A stretch of DNA of 44,915 nt from positions 1-44,915 of the forward strand of contig NZ_AKJF01000019.1 in assembly GCF_000282475.1 (NCBI RefSeq), in the 5' to 3' direction. The stretch's first letter is position 1; the number at the start of each line of letters is the position of its first letter. A model generated the notes under the pieces. It was not told where the DNA came from, did no database searches, and saw only the letters and a list, made by a program, of their open reading frames with translations. Below, in pieces: positions 1-8,449 of the stretch. Made by a program: the position numbers and the translations under genes. The stretch comes from Pseudomonas sp. GM78 (GTDB lineage: Bacteria; Pseudomonadota; Gammaproteobacteria; Pseudomonadales; Pseudomonadaceae).

Positions 1-198
1 CCCCCCCCCCTCTTTCCTGCCTCCCTCCCAACCCCCTCCCATCTCGGGAGGGTTAAGCGTTGTGCAGTCAATGTTTACTTGTCCGGCCAGTCTCTGGCGG
101 CCGGGGTGGTTGGGGAGGGAGGTTTTTTCACAGGGAATCCAAGAGCCAAAGAGTGGTGGATTGAACCGTAGCGTCGGGATTATTTAGGAATGTGAACA
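1..198. promoter_or_regulatory. Upstream region of the DUF1302 operon with hairpins and a G-quadruplex-type tract
   Basis: No gene is visible. The first 40 bases are C-rich. On the minus strand, positions 23-40 give four G-runs (3, 3, 5 and 3 G, loops of 1, 2 and 1), which fits the G-quadruplex pattern. A CCCTCCC/GGGAGGG hairpin spans 34-52, and a second one (GCCAG-tct-CTGGC) sits at 86-98. The promoter of the operon starting at 199 must lie here or upstream, but I see no convincing -35/-10 pair. A weak AGGA ribosome site is at about 187. Confidence 0.4.
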
Positions 199-2073
199 AT
201 GATAAGAATAAGTTCGCCACAAACAGGCTTTGTCCGGCATCAGCTTGGTCAGGCAGTCGTGCTTGGAATTCTCGGAGTGGGCGCCGGCAATGCCCAGGCA
301 TTCAATTTTGATACCGAGAGCGGTTGGTCGGGGAGCCTCGACACCACACTTTCCGTTGGCAGCAGCTGGCGCGCCGAAGGGCGCGATAACGAGTTGTACA
401 GTCGACTCGACGGACAGGTGATCGGCAAGAACGACGGCCTGGGCGGTTCCAATACCGATGGCGGCAACCTCAACTACGATCGCGGCGACCGGTTCTCTAC
501 CATCGGCAAGTTCCTCACCGAACTGAACCTGCACAACGGCGACATGGGCGGCATGCTGCGCGTGAAGGGCTGGTACGACCAGGCGCTGGAAGACGAAGAC
601 GTGCATTTCGGCAACCAGGCCAATGGTTACCAGAAAAAGCCATTGTCCGATAATGGCTTTGACGACCTGCAAAGGAACAAAGGCGTTTACCTGCTCGACG
701 CCTACGTCTACGACACCTACCACCTGGACGATCACCCGCTGCAGGTGCGCCTGGGTCGCCAGGTGCTGAACTGGGGCGAGAGCATCTTTGTTCAGGGGCT
801 CAACCAGATCAACCCGATCGACGTTCCTTCACTGCGCCGTCCGGGCACCGAGGTCAAGGAAGCGTTGCTGCCGGTGTGGATGATTTCCAGCAGCTTCGGT
901 TTGAGTGACGGGCTGTCGCTGGAAGCGTTTTACCAGTTCAAGTGGGAACCTACTGCCGTTGAGGGCTGTGGCAACTACTGGTCGACCACCGAAACCATCA
1001 TTTCCACTCATCCGGGTGGTTGCACCATGGCCACATCGCTGCCTAACGTCAGCAACCCGGTCGGCTTTCGCAATGGCATGAACGTCCCACTGAGCACTGG
1101 CGATGAAGCCCGGGATTCGGGGCAATGGGGGGTGGCGCTGCACTATCTGGTCGAATCGATCGACACGGAGCTTGGTGCCTACGCCATGACCATCCACTCG
1201 CGTACGCCAATCATTTCCGCCCAAAGCGGCGATTGGGGCCGGATTCCCGCCGGGGCGCGCGCACCATTCCTCAACCCGGTGCAGGTCCATGAAAATCTGC
1301 CGTTCGGTGCGACCTCGACGACTGCCTTCTGGGAGTATCCCGAAGACATCCACCTGTATGGTCTGAGCGCCGCCACAACGCTGGCCAGTTGGTCGGTCGG
1401 TGCGGAACTGAGCTACTCGCCAAACACGCCGGTACAACGTAACGGCAACGACCTGCTTGCCGCCGCTGCCCAAGGGGTGGGGCCGCAAGGCGCGGGCGCG
1501 CGAGCCGCTGGCCCGAATGCCTATATCACCGGGTATGACCGCTTCGATAAAACCCAGCTGCAGATCAACGGCATCAACCTGTTCCCCAACGTTCTGGGCG
1601 CATCGAGTCTGCAGGTGGCCGGTGAAGTGGCCTTCCAGTGGAACGACATCCCTCAGGGTGACAGCGACATTCGTTACGGTCGCGGTTTCATCTTTGGCCC
1701 GGGTTCGGCGCCCAGCTATGGCGGGAACCTCTGCGGCACTGCGACCAACCCGCAACCCGACGGCTGCAAGAACGACGGTTACATCACCGACTTCGCCTGG
1801 GGCTACAGATTGCGAGGGCAACTGGAGTACCCGGACCTGTTGGGCGTAGGCGTCAGCACTTACCCGAGTTTGTTTCTGGGGCAGGACGTGGAAGGGGTTT
1901 CGATGGACGGTCAGTTCAACGAAGGCCGGTTTACCGTCGGTGCCGGAGTTCGTTTCGACTACCTGAAGGCCCACAGCCTGGAGTTCAACTATGTGACGTA
2001 CAACAACGACGCCAAGTACGACCCGTTGCGTGACCGGGACTACTACTCGATGAATTACAGCTACAAGTTCTGA
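199..2073 (+). CDS. DUF1302 family outer-membrane protein
   Basis: This is a 624-residue exported protein. Residues 1-34 form a signal peptide ending in AQA, with mature FNFDTESG following. The rest is rich in Gly, Tyr and amphipathic strands and ends in YSYKF; a terminal aromatic residue is the usual C-terminal signature of an outer-membrane beta-barrel. The WSGSLDTTLSVG start and the LGRQVLNWGES motif are typical of DUF1302 proteins. In pseudomonads these lie beside a DUF1329 gene, as here (13-bp gap), and often near an RND transporter or genes for hydrophobic compounds. A role as the outer-membrane part of an uptake or export route for a hydrophobic substrate is inference; the substrate is unknown. 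Start chosen at the ATG directly before the signal peptide. Confidence 0.85.
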   Translation: MIRISSPQTGFVRHQLGQAVVLGILGVGAGNAQAFNFDTESGWSGSLDTTLSVGSSWRAEGRDNELYSRLDGQVIGKNDGLGGSNTDGGNLNYDRGDRFSTIGKFLTELNLHNGDMGGMLRVKGWYDQALEDEDVHFGNQANGYQKKPLSDNGFDDLQRNKGVYLLDAYVYDTYHLDDHPLQVRLGRQVLNWGESIFVQGLNQINPIDVPSLRRPGTEVKEALLPVWMISSSFGLSDGLSLEAFYQFKWEPTAVEGCGNYWSTTETIISTHPGGCTMATSLPNVSNPVGFRNGMNVPLSTGDEARDSGQWGVALHYLVESIDTELGAYAMTIHSRTPIISAQSGDWGRIPAGARAPFLNPVQVHENLPFGATSTTAFWEYPEDIHLYGLSAATTLASWSVGAELSYSPNTPVQRNGNDLLAAAAQGVGPQGAGARAAGPNAYITGYDRFDKTQLQINGINLFPNVLGASSLQVAGEVAFQWNDIPQGDSDIRYGRGFIFGPGSAPSYGGNLCGTATNPQPDGCKNDGYITDFAWGYRLRGQLEYPDLLGVGVSTYPSLFLGQDVEGVSMDGQFNEGRFTVGAGVRFDYLKAHSLEFNYVTYNNDAKYDPLRDRDYYSMNYSYKF

Positions 2074-2086
2074 TGAGGAACAAGGC

Positions 2087-3445
2087 ATGAAAACAATAAA
2101 GACTTGCCACACCCCGCGTGCCCTGGCTATTGCCATCGCACTGTTGCTTGGCGGGAACGACGCTTTCGCCAAATTGACCGACGCAGAGGCTGCGCGCCTT
2201 GGTAACGACCTCACTCCGGTTGGCGCCGAGAAGGCCGGCAATGCCGATGGCAGCATTCCAGCCTGGCAGGGCGGCCTGACGGCTCCTCCGGCAGGCTGGA
2301 GTCCGGAGAAGGGCTACGTTGATCCGTTCCCGCAAGACAAACCGCAGATGGTGATCACCGCGGCCAATGCCGATCAATACAAAGACAAGCTGTCGCCCGG
2401 CACCCTGGCTTTGTTGAAGAAGTATGACAACTTCAAGATGCCGATCTACCAGACCCGGCGCACTGCCGCACTGCCGGCTGAAGTCACCGCCAAAGCCAAG
2501 ACTCAGTCCACTCAGGTCGAGTTGCAGGGTTTCGGTCTGAGCAACCTCAATGGCTCGAACATACCGTTCCCGATCCCGAAGAACGGTCAGGAAGCAATCT
2601 GGAACCACTTGGTTCGCTACTTGGGCGGTGGCTTCGAGCGGACCTATCACTGGTTCCCGGTACGTAGCAGCGGCGAGTTCTACAAGGTCGGGTTCCGCGA
2701 GAACCGCGTGTTCGACCAGAACATGGATCGCAGTATGGACAACCACCTGTTTTCCTTCCTGGGCTACTTCCTCGAACCGGCCACGTTGCAGGGCACGGTC
2801 TACCTGGTGCGTGAACCGGTGGACCAGGTCAAGGAAGCGCGCTCGGCCTGGATCTACAACGCCGGTGCACGTCGTGTGCGCCGCGCGCCGGATCTGGCGT
2901 ATGACAACGTCAGCGATGGCACCGAGAGCATGCGGGTGACCGACCAGTACGACGGCTATAACGGCGCGCCCGACCGCTATGACTGGAAACTGGTTGGCAA
3001 GCAGGAAATCTATGTTCCGTACAACGACTACAAGTTGTCCGATAAGTCGCTGAAATACGAAAACATCCTGCAAAAAGGCACCGTCAATGCCGACCTGATG
3101 CGCTACGAACTCCACCGTACGTGGGTTGTCGAGGGCACGCTCAAGGCCGGGCAGAAGCATATCTACGGCAAGCGCGTGATGTATCTCGACGAGGACAGCT
3201 GGACCGTGTTGCTCGAAGACGCCTACGACACTCGCGGCCAGCTATGGCGCATTGGCGTGCACCCGATGATCCAGTTCTATGACGTCGGTGTGCCGTGGTA
3301 CCGCGCCAACATCTTCCATGACCTGAGCAACGGCAACTACATGGTCTCGGGCTTGGACAATGAGGTCAAGCAACCCTGGAAGTTCGGCGTCAAGGGGCGT
3401 CAGGCCGACTTCCAGCCCGATGCCCTGCGTCGCGCTGGTCACTAA
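2087..3445 (+). CDS. DUF1329 family periplasmic protein
   Basis: A 452-residue exported protein with a signal peptide cleaved at about residue 28 (DAFA|K). The mature N-terminus, with LTDAEAARLGNDLTPVGAEK followed by DGSIPAWQGG, is the hallmark of DUF1329 proteins, which have a fold related to LolA/LolB lipoprotein carriers. It has no lipobox Cys, so it is probably soluble in the periplasm. It follows the DUF1302 gene by 13 bp with a GAGGAACAAGGC ribosome site, consistent with cotranscription. By analogy to the LolA-like fold it may carry a hydrophobic molecule between the inner-membrane RND pump and the DUF1302 barrel; this is inference. About 68 bp separate it from the next gene. Confidence 0.85.
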   Translation: MKTIKTCHTPRALAIAIALLLGGNDAFAKLTDAEAARLGNDLTPVGAEKAGNADGSIPAWQGGLTAPPAGWSPEKGYVDPFPQDKPQMVITAANADQYKDKLSPGTLALLKKYDNFKMPIYQTRRTAALPAEVTAKAKTQSTQVELQGFGLSNLNGSNIPFPIPKNGQEAIWNHLVRYLGGGFERTYHWFPVRSSGEFYKVGFRENRVFDQNMDRSMDNHLFSFLGYFLEPATLQGTVYLVREPVDQVKEARSAWIYNAGARRVRRAPDLAYDNVSDGTESMRVTDQYDGYNGAPDRYDWKLVGKQEIYVPYNDYKLSDKSLKYENILQKGTVNADLMRYELHRTWVVEGTLKAGQKHIYGKRVMYLDEDSWTVLLEDAYDTRGQLWRIGVHPMIQFYDVGVPWYRANIFHDLSNGNYMVSGLDNEVKQPWKFGVKGRQADFQPDALRRAGH

Positions 3446-3513
3446 GCCCTCAGGCAGTCTCAAGGCGACCCGATTGCGGGTCGTCGATTACAAATACAAG
3501 AGAGGAGCGGCCA

Positions 3514-4470
3514 ATGGCTATTTTGGGCAAGTCCGTTCACAGGGTGTTGTGGGCGGCACTCATCGCGGCATCTGCTGTACATGCCGAGACGCCTGGCTCG
3601 ATCCAGACCGGGATCAATTCACAGCGAATCATCCTGCTCGATATCCAGCGTGTGGGCAGTCAACTGTTCAGTGCCGGCGAGCGCGGCTGGATCCTTCGTT
3701 CCGCGGACGATGGGCAACATTGGCAGGGCATTCATACGCCAGCCGATCGAACGCTGACCGGGCTTGCGTTCGCCAACGACCGACTGGGCATCGCCGTTGG
3801 ACATGGCGCGACCCTGTTGCGCACCACCGATGGCGGTCAGCAATGGACAGCCGTAGGGGTGGACGGTATCGGTCATGATTCGCTGTTCGGTGTCACCTAC
3901 CTGGGCGGCCAGCATTTCGTCGCCTATGGCGCATTCGGTCACTATCTGGAATCCGTCGACGCTGGCTTGAGCTGGAGCAAGAAAACGGTGATGGGGGAGA
4001 ACTTTGATCGGCACATCGCCAAAGTGCTGAAGGTCGGTGGTGACCTGTTTCTTTTCGGCGAGTCCGGCACCTTGCTGCGCTCGCGTGACCTGGGGCTGAA
4101 CTGGGAAGCGTTGCAATCCCCTTACGAGGGTTCTTTTTTTGGCGGACTGCAGACGCCAAGTGGTGCGCTGTTGGCTTTCGGCATGCGCGGCAATCTGTAT
4201 CGCTCAAACGATCAGGGAGATACCTGGCAGCTGATTCCCCTGGACGCCAAGGTTGCACTGCAAGGGGGGCAGGTTTTGCCTGACGGGCGTATCGCCCTGG
4301 TCGGCAATGCCGGGCTACTGGCACTGAGTAACGACGATGGCAAAAGCTTTGAGCTGAGTCACACCGCCCGTGGCGGGCTCTCGCAGATAGTTGCGGTGAC
4401 CGGCGGTGCCCTGGCCGTGGGCGATGCCGGTGTTCAGTCTCTGAGCTTGACGCAAGCGACAGCCAATTGA
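3514..4470 (+). CDS. YCF48/BNR-repeat beta-propeller protein, exported
   Basis: This 318-residue protein has a signal peptide (residues 1-24, ending VHA) and about six repeats of the form S-x-D-x-G-x-x-W: SADDGQHW, TTDGGQQW, SVDAGLSW, SRDLGLNW, SNDQGDTW and SNDDGKSF. These are Asp-box/BNR repeats of a beta-propeller related to the photosystem II assembly factor YCF48. In a non-photosynthetic pseudomonad such proteins are found next to RND/MMPL transporters with DUF1302/DUF1329 genes. The stop lies only 7 bp before the transporter gene, so translation is probably coupled. A periplasmic scaffold or assembly role for the transport complex is a reasonable guess but unproven. A GAGAGGAG ribosome site precedes the ATG. 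Confidence 0.8.
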   Translation: MAILGKSVHRVLWAALIAASAVHAETPGSIQTGINSQRIILLDIQRVGSQLFSAGERGWILRSADDGQHWQGIHTPADRTLTGLAFANDRLGIAVGHGATLLRTTDGGQQWTAVGVDGIGHDSLFGVTYLGGQHFVAYGAFGHYLESVDAGLSWSKKTVMGENFDRHIAKVLKVGGDLFLFGESGTLLRSRDLGLNWEALQSPYEGSFFGGLQTPSGALLAFGMRGNLYRSNDQGDTWQLIPLDAKVALQGGQVLPDGRIALVGNAGLLALSNDDGKSFELSHTARGGLSQIVAVTGGALAVGDAGVQSLSLTQATAN

Positions 4471-4477
4471 GGTTTCT

Positions 4478-6904
4478 ATGAGTAAGTACCACGACAATCA
4501 GGGGCTCGAGCTTGTGGGCGACGTTCAGGTGCTCGACCGCCACCACTTCTCCCGTAGTCTGGTCGGTCAGGTGTCCTGGTGGATTTTTCACTTGCGTCGC
4601 CCGCTTCTGATTTTTTTCATTCTATTGACGCTGCTGTTTACCTTCACCGCCACACGGCTGCGTGTGGAGGCGGGCTTTTCCAAGATGATCCCGCTGCAGC
4701 ATGAGTACATGCAGTCCTTTCTCAAGTATCAGTCGGTTTTCGGCGGCGCCAACAAAGTATTGCTGGCGTTGAAGAACGAAAAGGGCGAGATCTTCGACCC
4801 CGGATTCATGGAGAGCTTGCATCAGGTCACCGAGGAAGTTTTCTACATCAAGGGCGTCGAGCGTAGCTCGGTCACTTCGTTGTTCACCTCCAATGTGCGC
4901 TACAACGAGGTGGTAGAAGACGGCTTCAGGGGCGGCAACATTGTTGCGGCCGACTTCTCCGGTACTCCAGAGCAACTGAAGGCGGTGCGCGAAAATGTGC
5001 TGAAGTCCGATTGGGTCGGCCGTATCGTCTCCAATGACTTGAGCGCCGCCATGGTGGTGGCGAACTTGCAGGAAGTGGACCCGGAGACCGGCTTACGCCT
5101 GGATCTGCAAGCTGTCAGCAAGTCCCTGGAGGCGATTCGCGCCAAGCACGAAAAAGATGGCGTCAGCGTGCACATCATTGGTTTCGCCAAGTCGACCGGG
5201 GATATCGCAGACGGTGCCGCCGGGGTGCTGCTGTTCTTCGCCGTGGCCTTCGTGATCACCGCACTGTTGCTTTATTGGTATTGCGGTTCGCTGATGCTGA
5301 CGTCCTGGGCGTTGGTTTGCGCCATGGTCCCGGTGGTATGGCTACTGGGTCTTCTGCCGCTGTTGGGGTTGGCCCTCGACCCCATGTCGATTTTGGTGCC
5401 GTTCCTGATTTTCTCCATTGGTGTCTCCCATGCGGTGCAGATGACCAACGCCTGGAAACTGGAGGTGTTGCGTGGTCACGACAGCATTACCGCTTCGCGC
5501 AATTGCTTCCAGAAACTCTTCATTCCAGGTGCCATGGCACTGCTGGCCAATGCACTGGGTTTTCTGGTAATCGCCTTCGTGCAGATCGAGATGGTGCGGG
5601 AACTGGCCATCACCGCTACCTTGGGGGTCAGCCTGATGATCCTCACCAACAAACTGCTGTTGCCGATCCTGCTGTCTTACATGCGTATTTCGGCCAAGGA
5701 TGCCGAGCGCCTGCGGGGCAAGGAAACCTCTGGGGACTGGTTGTGGGAGCACCTGGGGGGATTGGCAACCCGCAAGGGCAGTGTGCCGGTCATCCTGATT
5801 GCGATGGTTCTGCTCGGCGTCGGCATGTGGCAGGCGGGAAAGTTGAAGGTGGGAGACACGGGGCAGGGTGTCCCGGAGCTGCGTGCCGATTCGCGTTATA
5901 ACCAGGACGTGGCGATGGTCACCCGTAACTTCGCCATCGGCGTTGACCTGTTGCAGGTGGTGGTTGAGGCAAAGGGCAACGAGTCGCCCTGTGTTGATCG
6001 CAACATTCTGGGCAAAGTCGAAGATTTCGAATTCGAGATGAAGCAGACCCCGGGTGTCGGTACGGTGCGAGGGCTGGCGGGCTATGTCGGGCAGATCACC
6101 CAGGGCTACGCGGAAACCTTCATCAAATGGCGCACCATTCCGGAGGAGCAGGCGCAAATTGCCCAAGGCGTGGGGTTCGCTACGCGCCTTGGCAATGAAC
6201 TGATGAACTCCACCTGCAGTGCCATGCCGATCTCGCTGTACACCGAAGATCACCAGGCCTCGACTATCAGCAACATCATCGAACGGATCAAGGCGTTCAA
6301 GGTAACCCACGACGGCGATGACCTCCGTTTTCAACTGGCCAGTGGCAATGTCGGGGTAATGGCCGCGACCAATGAGGCGGTCGAGGCGGCGGACAAGTGG
6401 GTGAACCTCGCGCTTTTCGGCTCGGTGACCTTACTCTGCCTGCTGAGCTTTCGCTCGCTGCGTATCACCCTGTGCATCATCCTTCCACTGGCGCTGGTCA
6501 CGGTGCTGTGCAACGGGTTGATGGCATGGCTGGGTATTGGTCTGAAGGTCAACACGCTACCGGTGGTGGCACTGGGCGTCGGGGTCGGCGTGGATTACGG
6601 CATTTACTTGTTCGAGCGGATCAAGCACGAAATGCATTCACGTCATTCGGACCTGCGTCAGGCGTTTGTCGAAGCGCTAAAGCAACGTGGCACTGCCTCG
6701 TTGTTCACCGCCATGACAATGACGGTGTCCGTATCCACATGGGTGTTTTCCACCCTCAAGTTTCAGGCTGACATGGGCGTACTGTTGGCGTTCATGTTCC
6801 TGGTCAATGTTTGGGGCGCCATCCTGTTGCTACCGGCACTGGCGGCATGGCTGCTACCGCCGGTGCACGCCGGCATGCATCCTGAGCAGCCACCCGCAAA
6901 CTAA
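4478..6904 (+). CDS. RND/MMPL superfamily inner-membrane transporter
   Basis: An 808-residue membrane protein with the layout of a single-subunit MMPL-type RND protein. One helix near residues 45-65 is followed by a large periplasmic loop, a block of helices at about 245-400, a second periplasmic loop, and a final helix block from about 640 to 795. The segment GVGVGVDYGIYLFERI in the C-terminal block matches the conserved helix motif of MMPL/RND proteins, whose Asp residues carry protons. No membrane-fusion protein is encoded beside it; instead it is linked to DUF1302, DUF1329 and YCF48 genes. It is the last gene before a strong terminator. The substrate is probably lipid-like, by family, but cannot be read from the sequence. 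Confidence 0.85.
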   Translation: MSKYHDNQGLELVGDVQVLDRHHFSRSLVGQVSWWIFHLRRPLLIFFILLTLLFTFTATRLRVEAGFSKMIPLQHEYMQSFLKYQSVFGGANKVLLALKNEKGEIFDPGFMESLHQVTEEVFYIKGVERSSVTSLFTSNVRYNEVVEDGFRGGNIVAADFSGTPEQLKAVRENVLKSDWVGRIVSNDLSAAMVVANLQEVDPETGLRLDLQAVSKSLEAIRAKHEKDGVSVHIIGFAKSTGDIADGAAGVLLFFAVAFVITALLLYWYCGSLMLTSWALVCAMVPVVWLLGLLPLLGLALDPMSILVPFLIFSIGVSHAVQMTNAWKLEVLRGHDSITASRNCFQKLFIPGAMALLANALGFLVIAFVQIEMVRELAITATLGVSLMILTNKLLLPILLSYMRISAKDAERLRGKETSGDWLWEHLGGLATRKGSVPVILIAMVLLGVGMWQAGKLKVGDTGQGVPELRADSRYNQDVAMVTRNFAIGVDLLQVVVEAKGNESPCVDRNILGKVEDFEFEMKQTPGVGTVRGLAGYVGQITQGYAETFIKWRTIPEEQAQIAQGVGFATRLGNELMNSTCSAMPISLYTEDHQASTISNIIERIKAFKVTHDGDDLRFQLASGNVGVMAATNEAVEAADKWVNLALFGSVTLLCLLSFRSLRITLCIILPLALVTVLCNGLMAWLGIGLKVNTLPVVALGVGVGVDYGIYLFERIKHEMHSRHSDLRQAFVEALKQRGTASLFTAMTMTVSVSTWVFSTLKFQADMGVLLAFMFLVNVWGAILLLPALAAWLLPPVHAGMHPEQPPAN

Positions 6905-6920
6905 CTCCATGCAGTACTTT

Positions 6921-6945
6921 GGCGGCCTTCGGGCCGTCTTTTTTT
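6921..6945 (+). terminator. Intrinsic terminator of the RND operon and group IIC intron target
   Basis: A 7-bp stem (GGCGGCC/GGCCGTC, one G-U pair) with a TTCG loop is followed by seven T. It lies 17 bp after the transporter stop. A group IIC-type intron begins four bases after the T-run, which is the preferred target of that intron class. Confidence 0.9.
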
Positions 6946-7470
6946 GGGGTGCGCCAGGCATGGCGCGTTGCGCGTAAGCGCAGCCAGCTTGGCTGTGGTG
7001 GCCAGGCTCGTGACTTGGAGGTGCAAGTCCTCTCACACCCGGCAAGGGGAAGTGTTAGCCAGAGGCAAGGGTGTCGCGGGCGACTGCGAATCTGAAGGAA
7101 GCCCGAGGCAAAATGCTGGCCTGACGAACAGGAAGCGGATAGAGGCGGCGCAGCGGGGTGAGACGGCCCAAATCGTCAAAGCCCAATACTTGCACGGGAC
7201 GCTGTGACGTAAATCCGACAGGCATAAGCAGGAAGGTCGCGCGAATTACCCTGGGAGATCTGCACGTTTGCCAGTGTGCTACCGAGCGTCGAGAGGCGAC
7301 GGGATGAGCGTGCAGAAGTCAGTCGAAGCCGTAGTAAGTGGCGAATAACCCCGCCACCAAGGGCTGAACAGGTTATGCCGCCAGTAGGCGTCAGAGTCTC
7401 GTCGAATGCTGAAACGCAGAATATTCTCCAAGAGAAAACTGTTACCCCAAGTCCCGGACGGTATCCGAAG

Positions 7471-8114
7471 ATGACGGCTGACAGGGCGCAAGCATCGACG
7501 GCGTCTGTGACGTGGACGAACGCGGAGCCGGACACGCTGATGGCGCGGGTGCTTGCACCCGCCAACCTCAGGCGTGCGTATCAGCGCGTAGCCAGCAACA
7601 AGGGTGCACCGGGTGCCGATGGCATGACGGTCGCCGAATTGGCGGGCTACGTGAAACAGTATTGGCCGACCCTCAAGGCCCGGTTGCTGGCCGGCGAGTA
7701 TCACCCGCATGGTGTACGCGCCGTCGAAATCCCCAAACCCAAAGGTGGAACACGGCAACTGGGTATTCCCAGTGTCGTGGATCGCCTGATCCAGCAGGCT
7801 CTGCTGCAACAGCTCACGCCGATCTTCGACCCACTGTTCTCGGATTATAGCTACGGCTTCCGTCCGGGCAGAAGTGCTCATCAAGCCATCGAAACCGCCC
7901 GCGCCCATGTGGCGGCGGGTCACCGCTGGTGCGTGGAACTTGATCTGGAGAAGTTCTTTGATCGGGTCAACCACGATGTATTGATGGCCTACATCGAGCG
8001 TCAAATCGAAGATAAACGTGTGCTCACGCTGATCCGTCGTTATCTCGAAGCGGGAACGATGTCAGACGGACTCGTCAGCCGCCGGGAGGAAGGGACGCCG
8101 CAAGGCGGCCCGCT
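7471..8114 (+). pseudogene. ltrA: Group II intron reverse transcriptase/maturase, 5' part
   Basis: N-terminal part of an LtrA-type protein. The ATG at 7471 (MTADRAQAS) is chosen because the upstream in-frame extension to 7276 is intron RNA. Visible RT features are NKGAPGADGMTV, IPKPKGGTRQLGIPSV (RT block 1-2), YGFRPGRSAHQAI, the catalytic-block Asp in ELDLEKFFDRVNHD, and GTPQGGPL, where the insertion breaks the gene. The interrupted frame runs on to a stop at 8149-8151 in foreign sequence. The 3' part resumes at 10118; joining 8114 to 10120 gives the expected Leu codon and continues as SPLLSNILLNELD. The gene is therefore broken by insertion, not by decay of this half. Confidence 0.85.
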
Positions 8115-8130
8115 AGCGCCGGCAACAATA

Positions 8131-8187
8131 GAGCAAACTACTCTCGGATAAAATGGGGGCTGCGCATCGCAAGGGAGAGTTTTGCTC
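8131..8187. repeat. Imperfect inverted repeat near the left end of the recombinase element
   Basis: GAGCAAACTACTCTC at 8131-8145 and GAGAGTTTTGCTC at 8175-8187 can pair over about 13 bp with a two-base bulge, leaving a loop of about 30 bases. It lies 17 bp inside the left junction and upstream of the 60-residue ORF, so it could be a recombinase-binding site, an operator or a leader hairpin. Confidence 0.55.
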
Positions 8188-8266
8188 CGAGGTATGCGGG
8201 ATGCCCCGACGTCGAGATTGTTCTCGTCATTGAGGTCATCGCCCCCACTGACGGGAGACTTCAGTC

Positions 8267-8449
8267 ATGAGCCGAAAACCGCGGGTCTGGCGTATTCGCT
8301 TGGCTTTTGAGCCAAATCGATTCTCTTGTGAACAGCTCGAGAGGGTCTATGAGCAGCTAAAACCGACAGAAACGCGGGTTTCCTCAGAATCGCCACAATC
8401 TCAACCCTCTGTCAAAAAACATCGTGCTGCCAAGCGAGGTGAGCAATGA
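8267..8449 (+). CDS. Small basic protein of the recombinase element (60 aa)
   Basis: This 60-residue ORF starts at ATG 8267 (MSRKPRVWRIRLAFEPNRF) after a GGGAGA ribosome site. It ends with TGA overlapping the ATG of the recombinase (ATGA at 8446-8449), so the two are probably translationally coupled. It has many Arg, Lys and Gln residues, no membrane segment and no recognised domain. Placement inside a small element directly before the recombinase suggests an accessory DNA-binding or directionality role, but nothing in the sequence proves it. It is intact although the recombinase behind it is frameshifted. Confidence 0.6.
   Translation: MSRKPRVWRIRLAFEPNRFSCEQLERVYEQLKPTETRVSSESPQSQPSVKKHRAAKRGEQ

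Noticed and set aside
829-2256. 475-codon open frame on the minus strand inside the DUF1302 gene
   Set aside because: It is a shadow of GC-rich coding sequence; its translation lacks domain patterns, while the plus frame has a signal peptide and family motifs. The same holds for other long antisense frames, such as 5342-6334, 12692-13780, 17664-18752, 18967-20382 and 33338-34861.
7276-7470. N-terminal extension of the intron RT frame
   Set aside because: It lies in intron RNA sequence and has no ribosome site; the ATG at 7471 gives the usual RT start.
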